14,959 bases of DNA from an uncultured Bacteroidales bacterium. Its GTDB lineage: Bacteria; Bacteroidota; Bacteroidia; Bacteroidales; Bacteroidaceae. This document shows positions 7,504 through 14,959 of this stretch, in pieces. The position numbers and the translations under genes were made by a program. The notes below the pieces were generated by a model. That model did no database searches. It saw only the letters and a program-made list of their open reading frames with translations, and had not been told where the DNA came from. Location: assembly GCA_902803195.1 (NCBI GenBank), contig CADCOX010000304.1:1-14959 (forward strand), given 5' to 3'. The stretch's first letter is position 1; every line of letters starts with the position of its first letter.

Positions 7504-9291
7504 TTACTTTTCCACCACCACCATCGTCCAGTACTTGAGCGAGGGGAGGGTGAAGGTGACGTACTGCCCCTCTTGGTTAAAGGCCAATTCCTGGGGTGCA
7601 CCGGCCAATGCGTCGGGGGTAGCAACCCACACGCGTTTCACACCTGAAGCCTTTAATTTTAGCGGTATGCTTGTCTGCAAACGTGGTTCTGGTTGGTCGC
7701 TGTCCATATCGCGCCAGCTGAGGCTCTTGGCTTGCAGGAAATTAAAGAGGTGGATGATCTGTCGGTTGTCAGTACTCTTGGTGTATGTAGTCACGCCCTT
7801 GAGTTTTGGCGGCCAGGCATTGAGGGTGAGTCCTGTCTTTGTGGTCGTCAGTTCAGCCGTTGCTTCGCTGATGCCATTTCCACGGAGTAACTGTTCGTAG
7901 GCCACGAGGAAGTCGTAGTAGCGCACAATGGATTGGCGCAGCACATCGCTCATTTTCAGGTCGGAGTTGGGAAAGTACTCGTGGCAGAGCATGTGATCGC
8001 CCAACTCGAGGTGGGAGGCTCCAATGCCGAACATGACCGCATCGGCCATCAGCACGCCAGGCGTGTTGAACTCTGTGCCCTTGCGGTGGTAGTTCATATA
8101 AGCGGCATAGACTTGGTTCAGTCGCTGGCCGCTATAGTTGCGGTTGGCCTTGAGGATGGAGAGCAGGTCGCTGAACTGAGCCTCGCCGTCCCAAAGTTCG
8201 GAGTACATGAAGTCTACGTTGCCCGTAGAGACGATGTTCTGCGACCCGAAGTTGGCTACGGCATTCATGACGAGGCTCTTCTCGGGGTGAGCGGCCTTCA
8301 TGGCATTGATGAAGGAAGCGAATCCATCGGTGAGCCTCACGCTTTGTCCATGGTAGTTGTAGCGCTGTCCGCGGTCGCCGAGTTGGTCGATGTGGAAACC
8401 ATCGAAATCCAGCGAAGCGTAGACATCGTCGTTGCGTTCTGACAGATAGCGTTGCCACGATGTGTTGGAGGGGTCCATCAGGTAAATGTCACTCTTCCAG
8501 CCGGCAGGCATATTCAGGATGTCTCGAGTGCGGCCGTCATTCTGGCTGTACAGACCCCATTCATCGCTCACGCCGTCATCGGGGCCGTCCTTGTAAGCAC
8601 CATAGCAGAGGTTGTAGAACATGCACTTCATGCCGCGACGGTGGAGTTGGTCGATGTAGTCGCGCACCACATCCGTCACGATGGTGCGGTTGGCGATGTC
8701 GGTGTAGCTCTCGAGCTGGTTATCGCGCGTGCCGCCAAGGGGCCAGTGGTGCTTCATCTGCCAGTCATAGAACTGGATGCCATTGATGTGGCAACGATTG
8801 AGAAACTCTACTTCCGAAGCAATCACTTCGTTGGTCTTCGAACGATCGTAGGTGCCTACGAAACCATAGCGGGGATAGCGGCCCCAATTGCTGGAGACGT
8901 CGATTCCGATGGTTGCATAAACGGTCTCTGCGTGGTCGCCAGTTCTTACGTAGATGTCAGCCAAATAGCCAGTGAAATCGGTCGCAGGAGCTGTCCATGT
9001 CCAGCTATTGCCCGTCAATGCTTGTTCGCCGACGACATCAAACTCCTTGCGATAGCGTACTTTGGCTCCAGCAGGTACGTCGCCCCGGACGCTCATCCGC
9101 ACCGTCTCACCTGGGCGGTAGAGGGCCTTGTCGGTGGATAGCTCCAACGAGAGGTCGGCGCGCACCGTTGTCACTTCTGTCTGAGGAGTTAAAGGCTCAC
9201 TTCCGCCACCGCCGCTGGGTGTAGGGGAGTCATCTCCCCCACAGCCCATGAGCAGTAGTATTGTAGCTAATGATAATATGTTCATTTTCAT
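7504..9291 (-). CDS. GH66 dextranase-type endo-alpha-1,6-glucanase lipoprotein
   Basis: The protein has 595 residues. SPII signal MKMNILSLATILLLMGC gives lipidated C17, followed by GGDDSPTPSGGGG. The acidic pair and flexible linker suit export to the cell surface in Bacteroidetes. Residues about 40-130 are an Ig-like N-terminal domain (YRPGETVRMSV), then the GH66 barrel from about 140 (YGFVGTYD, GIQFYDWQMKHH). The predicted nucleophile is D302 in DFDGFHIDQLGDR and the acid/base is E365 in MYSELWDG, spaced much as D385 and E453 of Streptococcus mutans dextranase. GASHLELGDHMLCHEYFP and a C-terminal beta domain follow. I see no roughly 90-residue CBM35 insertion of the kind found in cycloisomaltooligosaccharide glucanotransferases, so dextranase is preferred. 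It would cut dextran outside the cell for import by SusC/SusD. Confidence 0.93.
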   Translation of the reverse strand: MKMNILSLATILLLMGCGGDDSPTPSGGGGSEPLTPQTEVTTVRADLSLELSTDKALYRPGETVRMSVRGDVPAGAKVRYRKEFDVVGEQALTGNSWTWTAPATDFTGYLADIYVRTGDHAETVYATIGIDVSSNWGRYPRYGFVGTYDRSKTNEVIASEVEFLNRCHINGIQFYDWQMKHHWPLGGTRDNQLESYTDIANRTIVTDVVRDYIDQLHRRGMKCMFYNLCYGAYKDGPDDGVSDEWGLYSQNDGRTRDILNMPAGWKSDIYLMDPSNTSWQRYLSERNDDVYASLDFDGFHIDQLGDRGQRYNYHGQSVRLTDGFASFINAMKAAHPEKSLVMNAVANFGSQNIVSTGNVDFMYSELWDGEAQFSDLLSILKANRNYSGQRLNQVYAAYMNYHRKGTEFNTPGVLMADAVMFGIGASHLELGDHMLCHEYFPNSDLKMSDVLRQSIVRYYDFLVAYEQLLRGNGISEATAELTTTKTGLTLNAWPPKLKGVTTYTKSTDNRQIIHLFNFLQAKSLSWRDMDSDQPEPRLQTSIPLKLKASGVKRVWVATPDALAGAPQELAFNQEGQYVTFTLPSLKYWTMVVVEK

Positions 9292-9304
9292 GAGTTCTGC
9301 TTTT

Positions 9305-9340
9305 CGTTATCGTTAACGTCTCGTTAACGTTCTCGTTATT
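9305..9340 (-). repeat. AACG-type hexamer repeat and hairpin in the susF-GH66 gap
   Basis: Imperfect tandem units of CGTTAN fill the short space between the two genes and cover the stop codon of the upstream gene (9336-9338). Two identical palindromic 8-mers, CGTTAACG at 9311-9318 and 9322-9329, are separated by TCT and can form an 8-bp hairpin in the mRNA. Read in another frame on the minus strand, the repeat spells NENVNE, the same peptide as in the FAD dehydrogenase insertion. No U-tract follows the hairpin, so it is not a standard terminator. Confidence 0.75.
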
Positions 9341-10829
9341 GCTTTGCAATCGTGATGGTTTCCTCGAGCTGGTTGAGGGTGATCTTATAGGTGCCGTCGG
9401 CGGCGATTTGCCACTTTTGGTCGATGTCGCCGATGGCCGTGTCGAGGTACTGAGCCTTGCAGGCATCACTGCTCTTATCAATGAAGAGCATGCGCTCCTG
9501 TGAGCCCGTGGGCGCTACGTTGCTGCCGGCGGCACACATGAACCAAGCACCACCCCAGTCGCTCTTTTTGTCGCAGGTGAACTTGAGCTCACCGCCTGTG
9601 AGACGGCCCGTCCAAGTGAAGATGTAGGGACTGTCTGTAGCCGTCATTTCCAGGGCGTTGCCGAGGTCCCAACCAGCGGAGCAGGCGCTACCGATGAGGT
9701 AGATCATCGGATAAGGTTGGAACTCGCTCATGAGCATGCGCTCACGGCCATTGCGGGTGTCCACGCAGATCTTGTAGGCGCGGTCGCACTCGCTGGCGTT
9801 CAGGAACCACTTGTTATCGGGATCATAACCGCTGATGAATTCCATCGAAGTATCGGTGTAGGGGGCGTTGGGCTGTGTGGCTTTCAGCATGTTCTCCCAC
9901 CCCTGAGAGGTACCGAACTTGAACTCGCCTTGGTCGTCGGTCGTGAAGTGGCGGCCGTAGCGGAAAAGATAAGGATCGAGCGCGTCGCGTGTCATTTCAA
10001 CAAAGCCCCAACCGGTGCAACTGCCCACGAAGAAGAGTTGATCCCAACGTGGCATCTCGCCTGTCGTCTGCACCAAAGACAGTTCGCCAGTGAGCAGGTT
10101 GGCGGTGACTCGGTAGGCGTGAGCCTCGTCGATGTGCCATTGTTCGTCGGGCTCGTCGAACGAGTTGCGGATGATCATCTTGCCATCGGCACCCTTGTTG
10201 TAGGAGGGAACAAACTGTCCAAGCGTGGTGATGAATTTGAGCGATCCTGCCTTCAGATTGCCTTCCCACGTGAAGATGCCGTTGTCGGTACGGTGCATCT
10301 CAGTGGCGTTGTCAGCGCTCCATCCGTTTGGTGTAGCGTCACCGATGAGGTAGAGGGTCTTGGTGACGGGCTCGTAGGGTGTCACCGTAAAGGTCGTCTC
10401 GGACGTTTGCACACCCTCCATGCCGGCTACGGTAGCCGTCACGCGGGCATCGAGTTGCACAGCCTCGCCAGCAGGACAATTCCATTCGCGGAGCAGGTCG
10501 TTGAGTTGTTCCACGCTTGCCGTCCAGTTGTAGACCTGCGTAGCGTTGTCCACGGGCACGCTGGCGGTGACGTAGTCGGTGCCTGCCAACCCAATCTCCA
10601 GCGTGTAGCTGATGCGGTTGCCAGAGCCATAGTTATTGCCTGTTGTCCAGTTCAGGGCTACGGCTTCGCTGCCATGGTTGCGCTCGGCAAGTACGTCGAA
10701 ACTCTGATTGAGGGTCAGTTCCAACTCAGAGCGCCCTTTATCCAGCTCGGCATAGTCATTGTCCGAGCATGAGAGGGCAGTCAAACCCATGAGGGCGCCT
10801 GCCAAAATATAGAAAAACTGGTGTCTCAT
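9336..10829 (-). CDS. SusF/SusE-like glycan-binding lipoprotein with three CBM-like modules
   Basis: The protein has 497 residues. Its SPII signal ends at TALSC (C21), followed by SDNDY, an acidic start typical of surface lipoproteins in this phylum. Residues about 34-152 form the SusE/F N-terminal Ig-like domain (ELELTLNQS...SETTFTVTP). Three similar beta modules follow, beginning KTLYLIGDATPNGW (157-170), DQLFFVGSCTGWGF (263-276) and MIYLIGSACSAGW (375-387). An Ig domain plus three modules, and a length near 485 residues, match SusF more than SusE, which has two such modules. It would bind alpha-glucan at the cell surface and add to capture by SusD. It lies 52 bp after susD and 44 bp before the GH66 gene, in the usual PUL order. 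Substrate preference cannot be read from the sequence. Confidence 0.88.
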   Translation of the reverse strand: MRHQFFYILAGALMGLTALSCSDNDYAELDKGRSELELTLNQSFDVLAERNHGSEAVALNWTTGNNYGSGNRISYTLEIGLAGTDYVTASVPVDNATQVYNWTASVEQLNDLLREWNCPAGEAVQLDARVTATVAGMEGVQTSETTFTVTPYEPVTKTLYLIGDATPNGWSADNATEMHRTDNGIFTWEGNLKAGSLKFITTLGQFVPSYNKGADGKMIIRNSFDEPDEQWHIDEAHAYRVTANLLTGELSLVQTTGEMPRWDQLFFVGSCTGWGFVEMTRDALDPYLFRYGRHFTTDDQGEFKFGTSQGWENMLKATQPNAPYTDTSMEFISGYDPDNKWFLNASECDRAYKICVDTRNGRERMLMSEFQPYPMIYLIGSACSAGWDLGNALEMTATDSPYIFTWTGRLTGGELKFTCDKKSDWGGAWFMCAAGSNVAPTGSQERMLFIDKSSDACKAQYLDTAIGDIDQKWQIAADGTYKITLNQLEETITIAKQ

Positions 10830-10843
10830 ATATTTGTTTATAT

Positions 10844-10856
10844 AACGTTTAACGTT
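10844..10856. repeat. Short AACGTT repeat in the susD-susF gap
   Basis: AACGTTTAACGTT at 10844-10856 contains two copies of the palindrome AACGTT separated by T. It resembles the AACG/TTAACG units at 9305-9340. It is too short to be sure that it is a member of the same repeat family. Confidence 0.4.
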
Positions 10857-10881
10857 CGGTGTTTATTGCGTAAATCTCTCA

Positions 10882-12384
10882 TTAGTAACCAGGATTCTGC
10901 GTCATCAGGCTGTTGGCGTCAATCTCGGTCTGTGGGATGGGTAGAAGCAGGCGATCCTTTGTGACGTGACTCTTGCCTATGCTGTGCAAGAAACGCAAGG
11001 CGTACTCGCCATTCTCGAGACGGATGAGGTCAAACCAGCGGTGTCCTTCGAAAGCCAACTCCATGCGGCGTTCGTGGATAATCTTCTCGCGCATTTCGGC
11101 CTGTGAGAGCGAACCGCTCACTGCGGGCAGTCCGGCGCGCTGGCGTACAATATTCAACGGGCGGGCAGCCTGGGCAGTTTGGCCCATTTCGTTCAATGCT
11201 TCGGCTTTCGTCAGCAGTACTTGAGCATAACGATAGACGACGAAGTTGGCGGGGTTTGTGTTGTACTCTGGCGAGATGCTCTTCGAGACGAGAAACTTGC
11301 GGACGTTGTAGCCAGTGTAGGAGTAGCTGCTCTTGTAGGGCTTGCCTTCCCAGTCTGGACAACCTTCGTAGAACACGGTTACGTCCTTGCGCTTGTCGCC
11401 TTCCTCATATTGGTTCATGAACTCCTCGGTGGGTTGGTTCCAACCATAGCTGCCAGCCACGAAGTCGCTGTTGCGCGGCCCCATGAACGTGGAGAGCCAG
11501 CTGCTTTGTGGGTTGTTACCCCAGAAGTCGTACTCGGTGTTGCCCGAGTACTGCACCTCGAAGATGCTCTCCGGACCGTTGTTAACGCGAGCGTCAAAGT
11601 TGTTTTCGTAGGTCGAAGCGTTGAGGTCGTAGCCCAAGTCTGTCACTTGGTCGCAGAGGTCGTTCACTTTCTGATAGTAGTCGGGGTGGTTTGGGGCTAG
11701 TGTGAGGTAGACGTCTGCCAGCATTGTCAGAGCAGCGTCCTTAGTGGCTCGACCAACGTTGTTGTCGTCCAACTCGCTCTTGGCGGGCAGGCGGTCGATG
11801 GCACGCAGACAGTCAGCAATGATCAGTTCGTAGGTCTCCTCGAGCGATGCACGGGCGATGGCCGACGACTCGCTGGGGTTGAAGGGCTTCAGACGCAATG
11901 GCAGGCCGCCATAGAGGCGAGCGAGTACATAATAATAGTGTGCGCGGAGGAAATAAGCCTCGCCCAGGCTGCGCTCCGAGAGGGAACCTGCCAGCAAGTC
12001 CTTGCCCTCGAGGGCCTCGATGAGAATATTGCATTGTCCGATGCCCACCCAAGGTGAGCGCCACATGTAGAGCGCCATACCATTGTCACTCTGTGCGACG
12101 AAATTGGCTGCCTGTACGGTCTCCAGACCGTCGGTGCCGCCGCCAGCGCCTACCTCACTATTTCCAGCGAGGATGTCGAGCGTCCAGATGCGCATGTTGT
12201 ACATATTCGACGACTGCAGCGTGCGATAGCAGGCATTGGCCATGGCTACGGCCACATCGTCCGTCACGTTGGTATTGGGGTCCACTGTGTTCTTGGGCGT
12301 CTTGTCGAGGAAATCGTCGCAAGCAGTGGTCAGAACGAGTGCAGCAACCAGCTGCAACACGAGGATATAGAGATTCTTTTTCAT
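10882..12384 (-). CDS. SusD/RagB-family nutrient-binding outer-membrane lipoprotein
   Basis: The protein has 500 residues. The SPII signal ends at LTTAC (C22), directly followed by DDFLDKTP, the classic SusD N-terminus. Helical TPR-type core segments follow, including the conserved AYFLRAHYYYVLARLYGGLPL region near 143-163 and the C-terminal EKIIHERRMELAFEGHRWFDLIRL block. It ends with the usual LLPIPQTEID and NPGY. SusD proteins form the lid over the SusC barrel at the outer membrane and bind the glycan. In this gene setting the ligand is probably dextran or a related alpha-glucan (inference). The start lies 15 bp after the susC stop, so the two genes are surely cotranscribed. Confidence 0.96.
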   Translation of the reverse strand: MKKNLYILVLQLVAALVLTTACDDFLDKTPKNTVDPNTNVTDDVAVAMANACYRTLQSSNMYNMRIWTLDILAGNSEVGAGGGTDGLETVQAANFVAQSDNGMALYMWRSPWVGIGQCNILIEALEGKDLLAGSLSERSLGEAYFLRAHYYYVLARLYGGLPLRLKPFNPSESSAIARASLEETYELIIADCLRAIDRLPAKSELDDNNVGRATKDAALTMLADVYLTLAPNHPDYYQKVNDLCDQVTDLGYDLNASTYENNFDARVNNGPESIFEVQYSGNTEYDFWGNNPQSSWLSTFMGPRNSDFVAGSYGWNQPTEEFMNQYEEGDKRKDVTVFYEGCPDWEGKPYKSSYSYTGYNVRKFLVSKSISPEYNTNPANFVVYRYAQVLLTKAEALNEMGQTAQAARPLNIVRQRAGLPAVSGSLSQAEMREKIIHERRMELAFEGHRWFDLIRLENGEYALRFLHSIGKSHVTKDRLLLPIPQTEIDANSLMTQNPGY

Positions 12385-12399
12385 GACTTGACGAGGTGT

Positions 12400-14959
12400 T
12401 TAGAAGTTGAAGTTGATGCCGAGGTTGAAGGTTCGAGAGATGGGATAGTTGGCGTTGTCGATACCATTGATGCCCACTTCAGGGTCGAAACCGGAGTAGT
12501 TGGTGATTGTGGCTAAGTTCTCGCATGAGAGGGCGATGCGTGCATGCTCGATGGTCAACTTGCGCAGCCACTGCTCAGGAAGGTTGTAGGCCAACGAGAG
12601 GGTCTTCAATCGCAGGTAGCTGCCGTTCTCCACGAAACGGTCGCTAACACGGTTGTTCTGGTTGGGGTCGGCATAGATAGCGCGAGGCATCGTCGTGCTG
12701 GTGCCTTCGCCAGTCCAACGGTTCAGTACATCGGTAATCTGGTTGTAGGCGGCCGACATACCCGTGAGGTCAATCTTGTTGGCGTTGAAGATCTTATTGC
12801 CGGCCACGCCCTGCAGGTAGATACCCAATTCGAAACCCTTCCAAGTGAGGGTGTTGTTCATCGAGAAGAGATGTGTCGGGTTGGGATTGCCGATGATGGT
12901 GCGGTCGTCATCGTTGATGACGCCGTCATTGTTCAGATCGCGGAAACGGATGTCGCCCGGCTCAGCACCAGGCTGGATAGCATGAGTATTCACTTCGTTC
13001 CAGTTCTGGAAGATGCCGTCGGTGACGTAGCCGTAGAACACGTTGATGGGGTAGTTGCGATCGAGCATCGTCACGTAGGAGTTGTTGATCTGGTTGGCGT
13101 AGTAGGGGACATCGCTATTGAGTGAGCGGATCTTGTTCTTGTTGAAAGTGTATACGAGGTTGGTCTCCCATCCCAGTTCACCGCCTTTGAGGTTGATGGT
13201 GTTGATGGATACCTCAAAGCCTTTGTTACGGACTTTTCCGGCATTGGTGTAGGTGGTGCTGGTGTCCTCGAAGCCCGAGGTGATAGGGATGGCTGCCTTC
13301 ACCAGCATGTCGCGTGTGTTCTTGACGTAAGCGTCGAAGCTCACGGCCACGCGGCCGTTCCACAATTGGGCGTCGAAACCGACGTTCGTCTGCTGCACCT
13401 CTTCCCAGTGGATGTTGGGGTTGGCAAGGGTCACGCTGACGAGGGCCGACTGTTCGGTGCCGTCGTAACCGAGGGGATAGACGCTGGTGTTGTATGAAGG
13501 CAGGTAGCCATAGTTGCTCACGCTGGCTTGGCTACCCGTGACGCCATAGCCTACGCGGAGCTTCAGGTCAGTCAGGACGTCGTTCTCGGGGAACCACTCT
13601 TCTTCGGTCATGCGCCAAGCCAGAGCGGCCGAGGGGAAGGTTCCCCAACGCTGGTTCTGACCGAAGCGGCTACTGCCGTCGCGACGAAGCGTGGCTGTCA
13701 GCAGGTAGCGGTTGGCGTAGTCGTAGTTGACGCGTGCCATATACGAGAAGAGCGACCACTCGGTCTCGTTGCCGCCGATGGCGTACATCTTCTCGCCGTT
13801 ATCCATTTCGTGGACGTTGTCGAAGGCGAAGATGTTCTTCTGCGCGTTCAGGTAGTCATTCTTATTCCATTGTGCAGACGTACCAGCCATGAGGCTCAGG
13901 TGGTGCTTCTGTCCGAAGGTGTGATCGACGAGGAAGTAGTTGTCCCAAAGGTAGGTGAATGATTTGTTGTCGCTCTTGTAGCGCGAGCTCTCCTCGACGG
14001 GAATGGGCTTCCATGCGTATTTGGGCGTGAAGGAGTCGTTGTACCAGAATTTGGCGTCGGCGCCCAACGTGCTGCGGAACTTCAACCACTTCGTCAGCGA
14101 GAGCTCGGCTGTCAGGTTGGCCAGCAGGTTGTAGCCATTCGTCTTGGATTTGTTGAGCTTCGTCGTGCCGATGGGGTTGCGGATGCTGCCGTACCACAGC
14201 GAGTTGCCCTCGGGACCGCTCCATTCACCGTTCTCGTCTATGACAGGGTAGGTGGGAAGTGCGCGATAGGTGTCGCCCATGCTATAGGCACCCTGTGCCT
14301 TTCGGTCTGCGCTGAAGGTGATATTGTTGCTGAATTTCAGCCACTTCAGCACTTGTGCATCGGAGTTCACCTGGAAGGTCACGCGGTGGTAGTCAACGCT
14401 TTTGACCGTTCCTTCTTGTTTTAGGAAACCGCCCGAGACGTAGTAGTGAGCCTTGTCCGTACCGCCAGCATAGCTCAGCGTGTAGTTTTGCATGAAACCC
14501 GTTTGCAGCAGTTCGTCCAACCAATCGGTACCTACGCCCAGCGTGGCGGGGTCGCTCCATGCAGGGTTCTGCGAACGGCCGGCAGCGGCCATCATGTCAT
14601 TGTTCAGGGCAGCATATTGCGAGGCATTAAGTAGCGAAGGCAGTTTAGTGGCTTGTTGGATAGCCCAGTTGGCGGCTACAGACAGCGTCCCATTGCCTTC
14701 CTTGCCTTTCTTGGTCGTGATCATCACGACGCCATTCGCGCCGCGCGAACCATATATAGCTGTAGCCGAGGCGTCCTTCAAGACGTCCACGCGGTCTACG
14801 TCCATCATGTTGATAGCGTTGATGCCGAGGTCCGTGGGGACACCGTCGATGACCACCAACGGGTCGCAGTTATTGATGCTCCCGAGGCCGCGAATCTTGA
14901 TGTTTACGTTGTCACCGGGCTTGCCCGCATCGACCACCTGAAGGCCGGAGATCTTACCT
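12400..14959 (-). CDS. SusC-family TonB-dependent outer-membrane transporter (partial, N-terminus off the right edge)
   Basis: 852 residues are visible and the frame is open to the right edge. The visible part begins in the plug domain (GKISGLQVVDAGKPGDNV), so the signal peptide, CarboxypepD-like domain, TonB box and start of the plug are missing; an in-frame GTG at 14937 is only an internal valine. Typical SusC plug blocks are IKIRGLGSINNCDPLVVIDG, DVDRVDVLKDASATAIYG and RGANGVVMITTKKG. A long beta-barrel follows, with NNTLTWKGFELGIYLQG and the ending RTFNLGINFNF with a C-terminal Phe, as expected for outer-membrane insertion. It would import oligosaccharides with energy from TonB, paired with the adjacent SusD. 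The Cys in INNCDP is at a position where I recall mostly Ser or Asn. Confidence 0.96.
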   Translation of the reverse strand, partial: GKISGLQVVDAGKPGDNVNIKIRGLGSINNCDPLVVIDGVPTDLGINAINMMDVDRVDVLKDASATAIYGSRGANGVVMITTKKGKEGNGTLSVAANWAIQQATKLPSLLNASQYAALNNDMMAAAGRSQNPAWSDPATLGVGTDWLDELLQTGFMQNYTLSYAGGTDKAHYYVSGGFLKQEGTVKSVDYHRVTFQVNSDAQVLKWLKFSNNITFSADRKAQGAYSMGDTYRALPTYPVIDENGEWSGPEGNSLWYGSIRNPIGTTKLNKSKTNGYNLLANLTAELSLTKWLKFRSTLGADAKFWYNDSFTPKYAWKPIPVEESSRYKSDNKSFTYLWDNYFLVDHTFGQKHHLSLMAGTSAQWNKNDYLNAQKNIFAFDNVHEMDNGEKMYAIGGNETEWSLFSYMARVNYDYANRYLLTATLRRDGSSRFGQNQRWGTFPSAALAWRMTEEEWFPENDVLTDLKLRVGYGVTGSQASVSNYGYLPSYNTSVYPLGYDGTEQSALVSVTLANPNIHWEEVQQTNVGFDAQLWNGRVAVSFDAYVKNTRDMLVKAAIPITSGFEDTSTTYTNAGKVRNKGFEVSINTINLKGGELGWETNLVYTFNKNKIRSLNSDVPYYANQINNSYVTMLDRNYPINVFYGYVTDGIFQNWNEVNTHAIQPGAEPGDIRFRDLNNDGVINDDDRTIIGNPNPTHLFSMNNTLTWKGFELGIYLQGVAGNKIFNANKIDLTGMSAAYNQITDVLNRWTGEGTSTTMPRAIYADPNQNNRVSDRFVENGSYLRLKTLSLAYNLPEQWLRKLTIEHARIALSCENLATITNYSGFDPEVGINGIDNANYPISRTFNLGINFNF

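Noticed and set aside
9717..10772. A 351-codon open frame on the plus strand, antisense to the susF-like gene
   Set aside because: It lies wholly opposite a well-supported gene, has no recognisable domain or signal, and similar long antisense frames occur opposite several other genes here, as expected from their codon bias.
14935..14937. GTG as the start codon of the SusC gene
   Set aside because: Conserved SusC plug sequence continues upstream in frame to the window edge, so this is an internal valine of a truncated gene.
1..14959. Search for CRISPR arrays, insertion sequences, phage, defence or biosynthetic genes
   Set aside because: No spaced repeats, transposase motifs, terminal inverted repeats or toxin/defence domains were seen; all long frames are explained by the listed genes.

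Overview
The window reads as chromosomal DNA of a member of the Bacteroidales. The evidence is a SusC/SusD polysaccharide utilisation locus (PUL), SPII lipoproteins with acidic residues just after the lipid-modified cysteine, A-rich leaders without Shine-Dalgarno sequences, and TAnnTTTG-type -7 promoter elements. Short AACG-type hexamer repeats make a Prevotellaceae member my preferred guess, but that is inference. Genes fill nearly the whole window. The longest stretch without a gene is the divergent promoter region 2561-2749. No RNA genes, insertion sequences, CRISPR arrays or phage genes were seen.

Left part (1-2560, minus strand): a secreted GH43 arabinanase-type glycoside hydrolase whose C-terminal end lies beyond the left edge. 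Its domains are a signal peptide, a GH43 propeller, a small beta domain typical of these arabinanases, an atrophied Ig-like domain and a LamG-type domain. It has its own Bacteroides-type promoter and diverges from the next pair of genes.

Middle part (2750-5265, plus strand): a two-gene unit made of an OmpA-like peptidoglycan-binding lipoprotein and a COG2509-type FAD-dependent dehydrogenase. The GTG start of the second gene overlaps the TGA stop of the first. The dehydrogenase carries a short repetitive Asn/Glu-rich insertion encoded by a 30-bp direct repeat. A hairpin that can act in both directions (5284-5322) separates this unit from the convergent PUL.

Right part (14959 down to 5338, minus strand): a five-gene PUL transcribed in the order susC (N-terminus beyond the right edge), susD, susF-like glycan-binding lipoprotein, GH66 dextranase-type lipoprotein, GH97 SusB-type alpha-glucosidase. 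Gaps are 15-52 bp, so one operon is likely. The gene content predicts growth on dextran or another alpha-1,6-glucan. The surface GH66 enzyme would cut the polymer, SusD/SusF would hold it, the SusC TonB-dependent transporter would import oligosaccharides, and the periplasmic GH97 enzyme would release glucose. No regulator is in the window; it may lie to the right of susC.

I found no convincing undescribed system. The most unusual signal is a family of AACG-type hexamer repeats that appears both in a coding region (FAD dehydrogenase) and in PUL intergenic gaps, in one of which it forms a perfect 8-bp hairpin.
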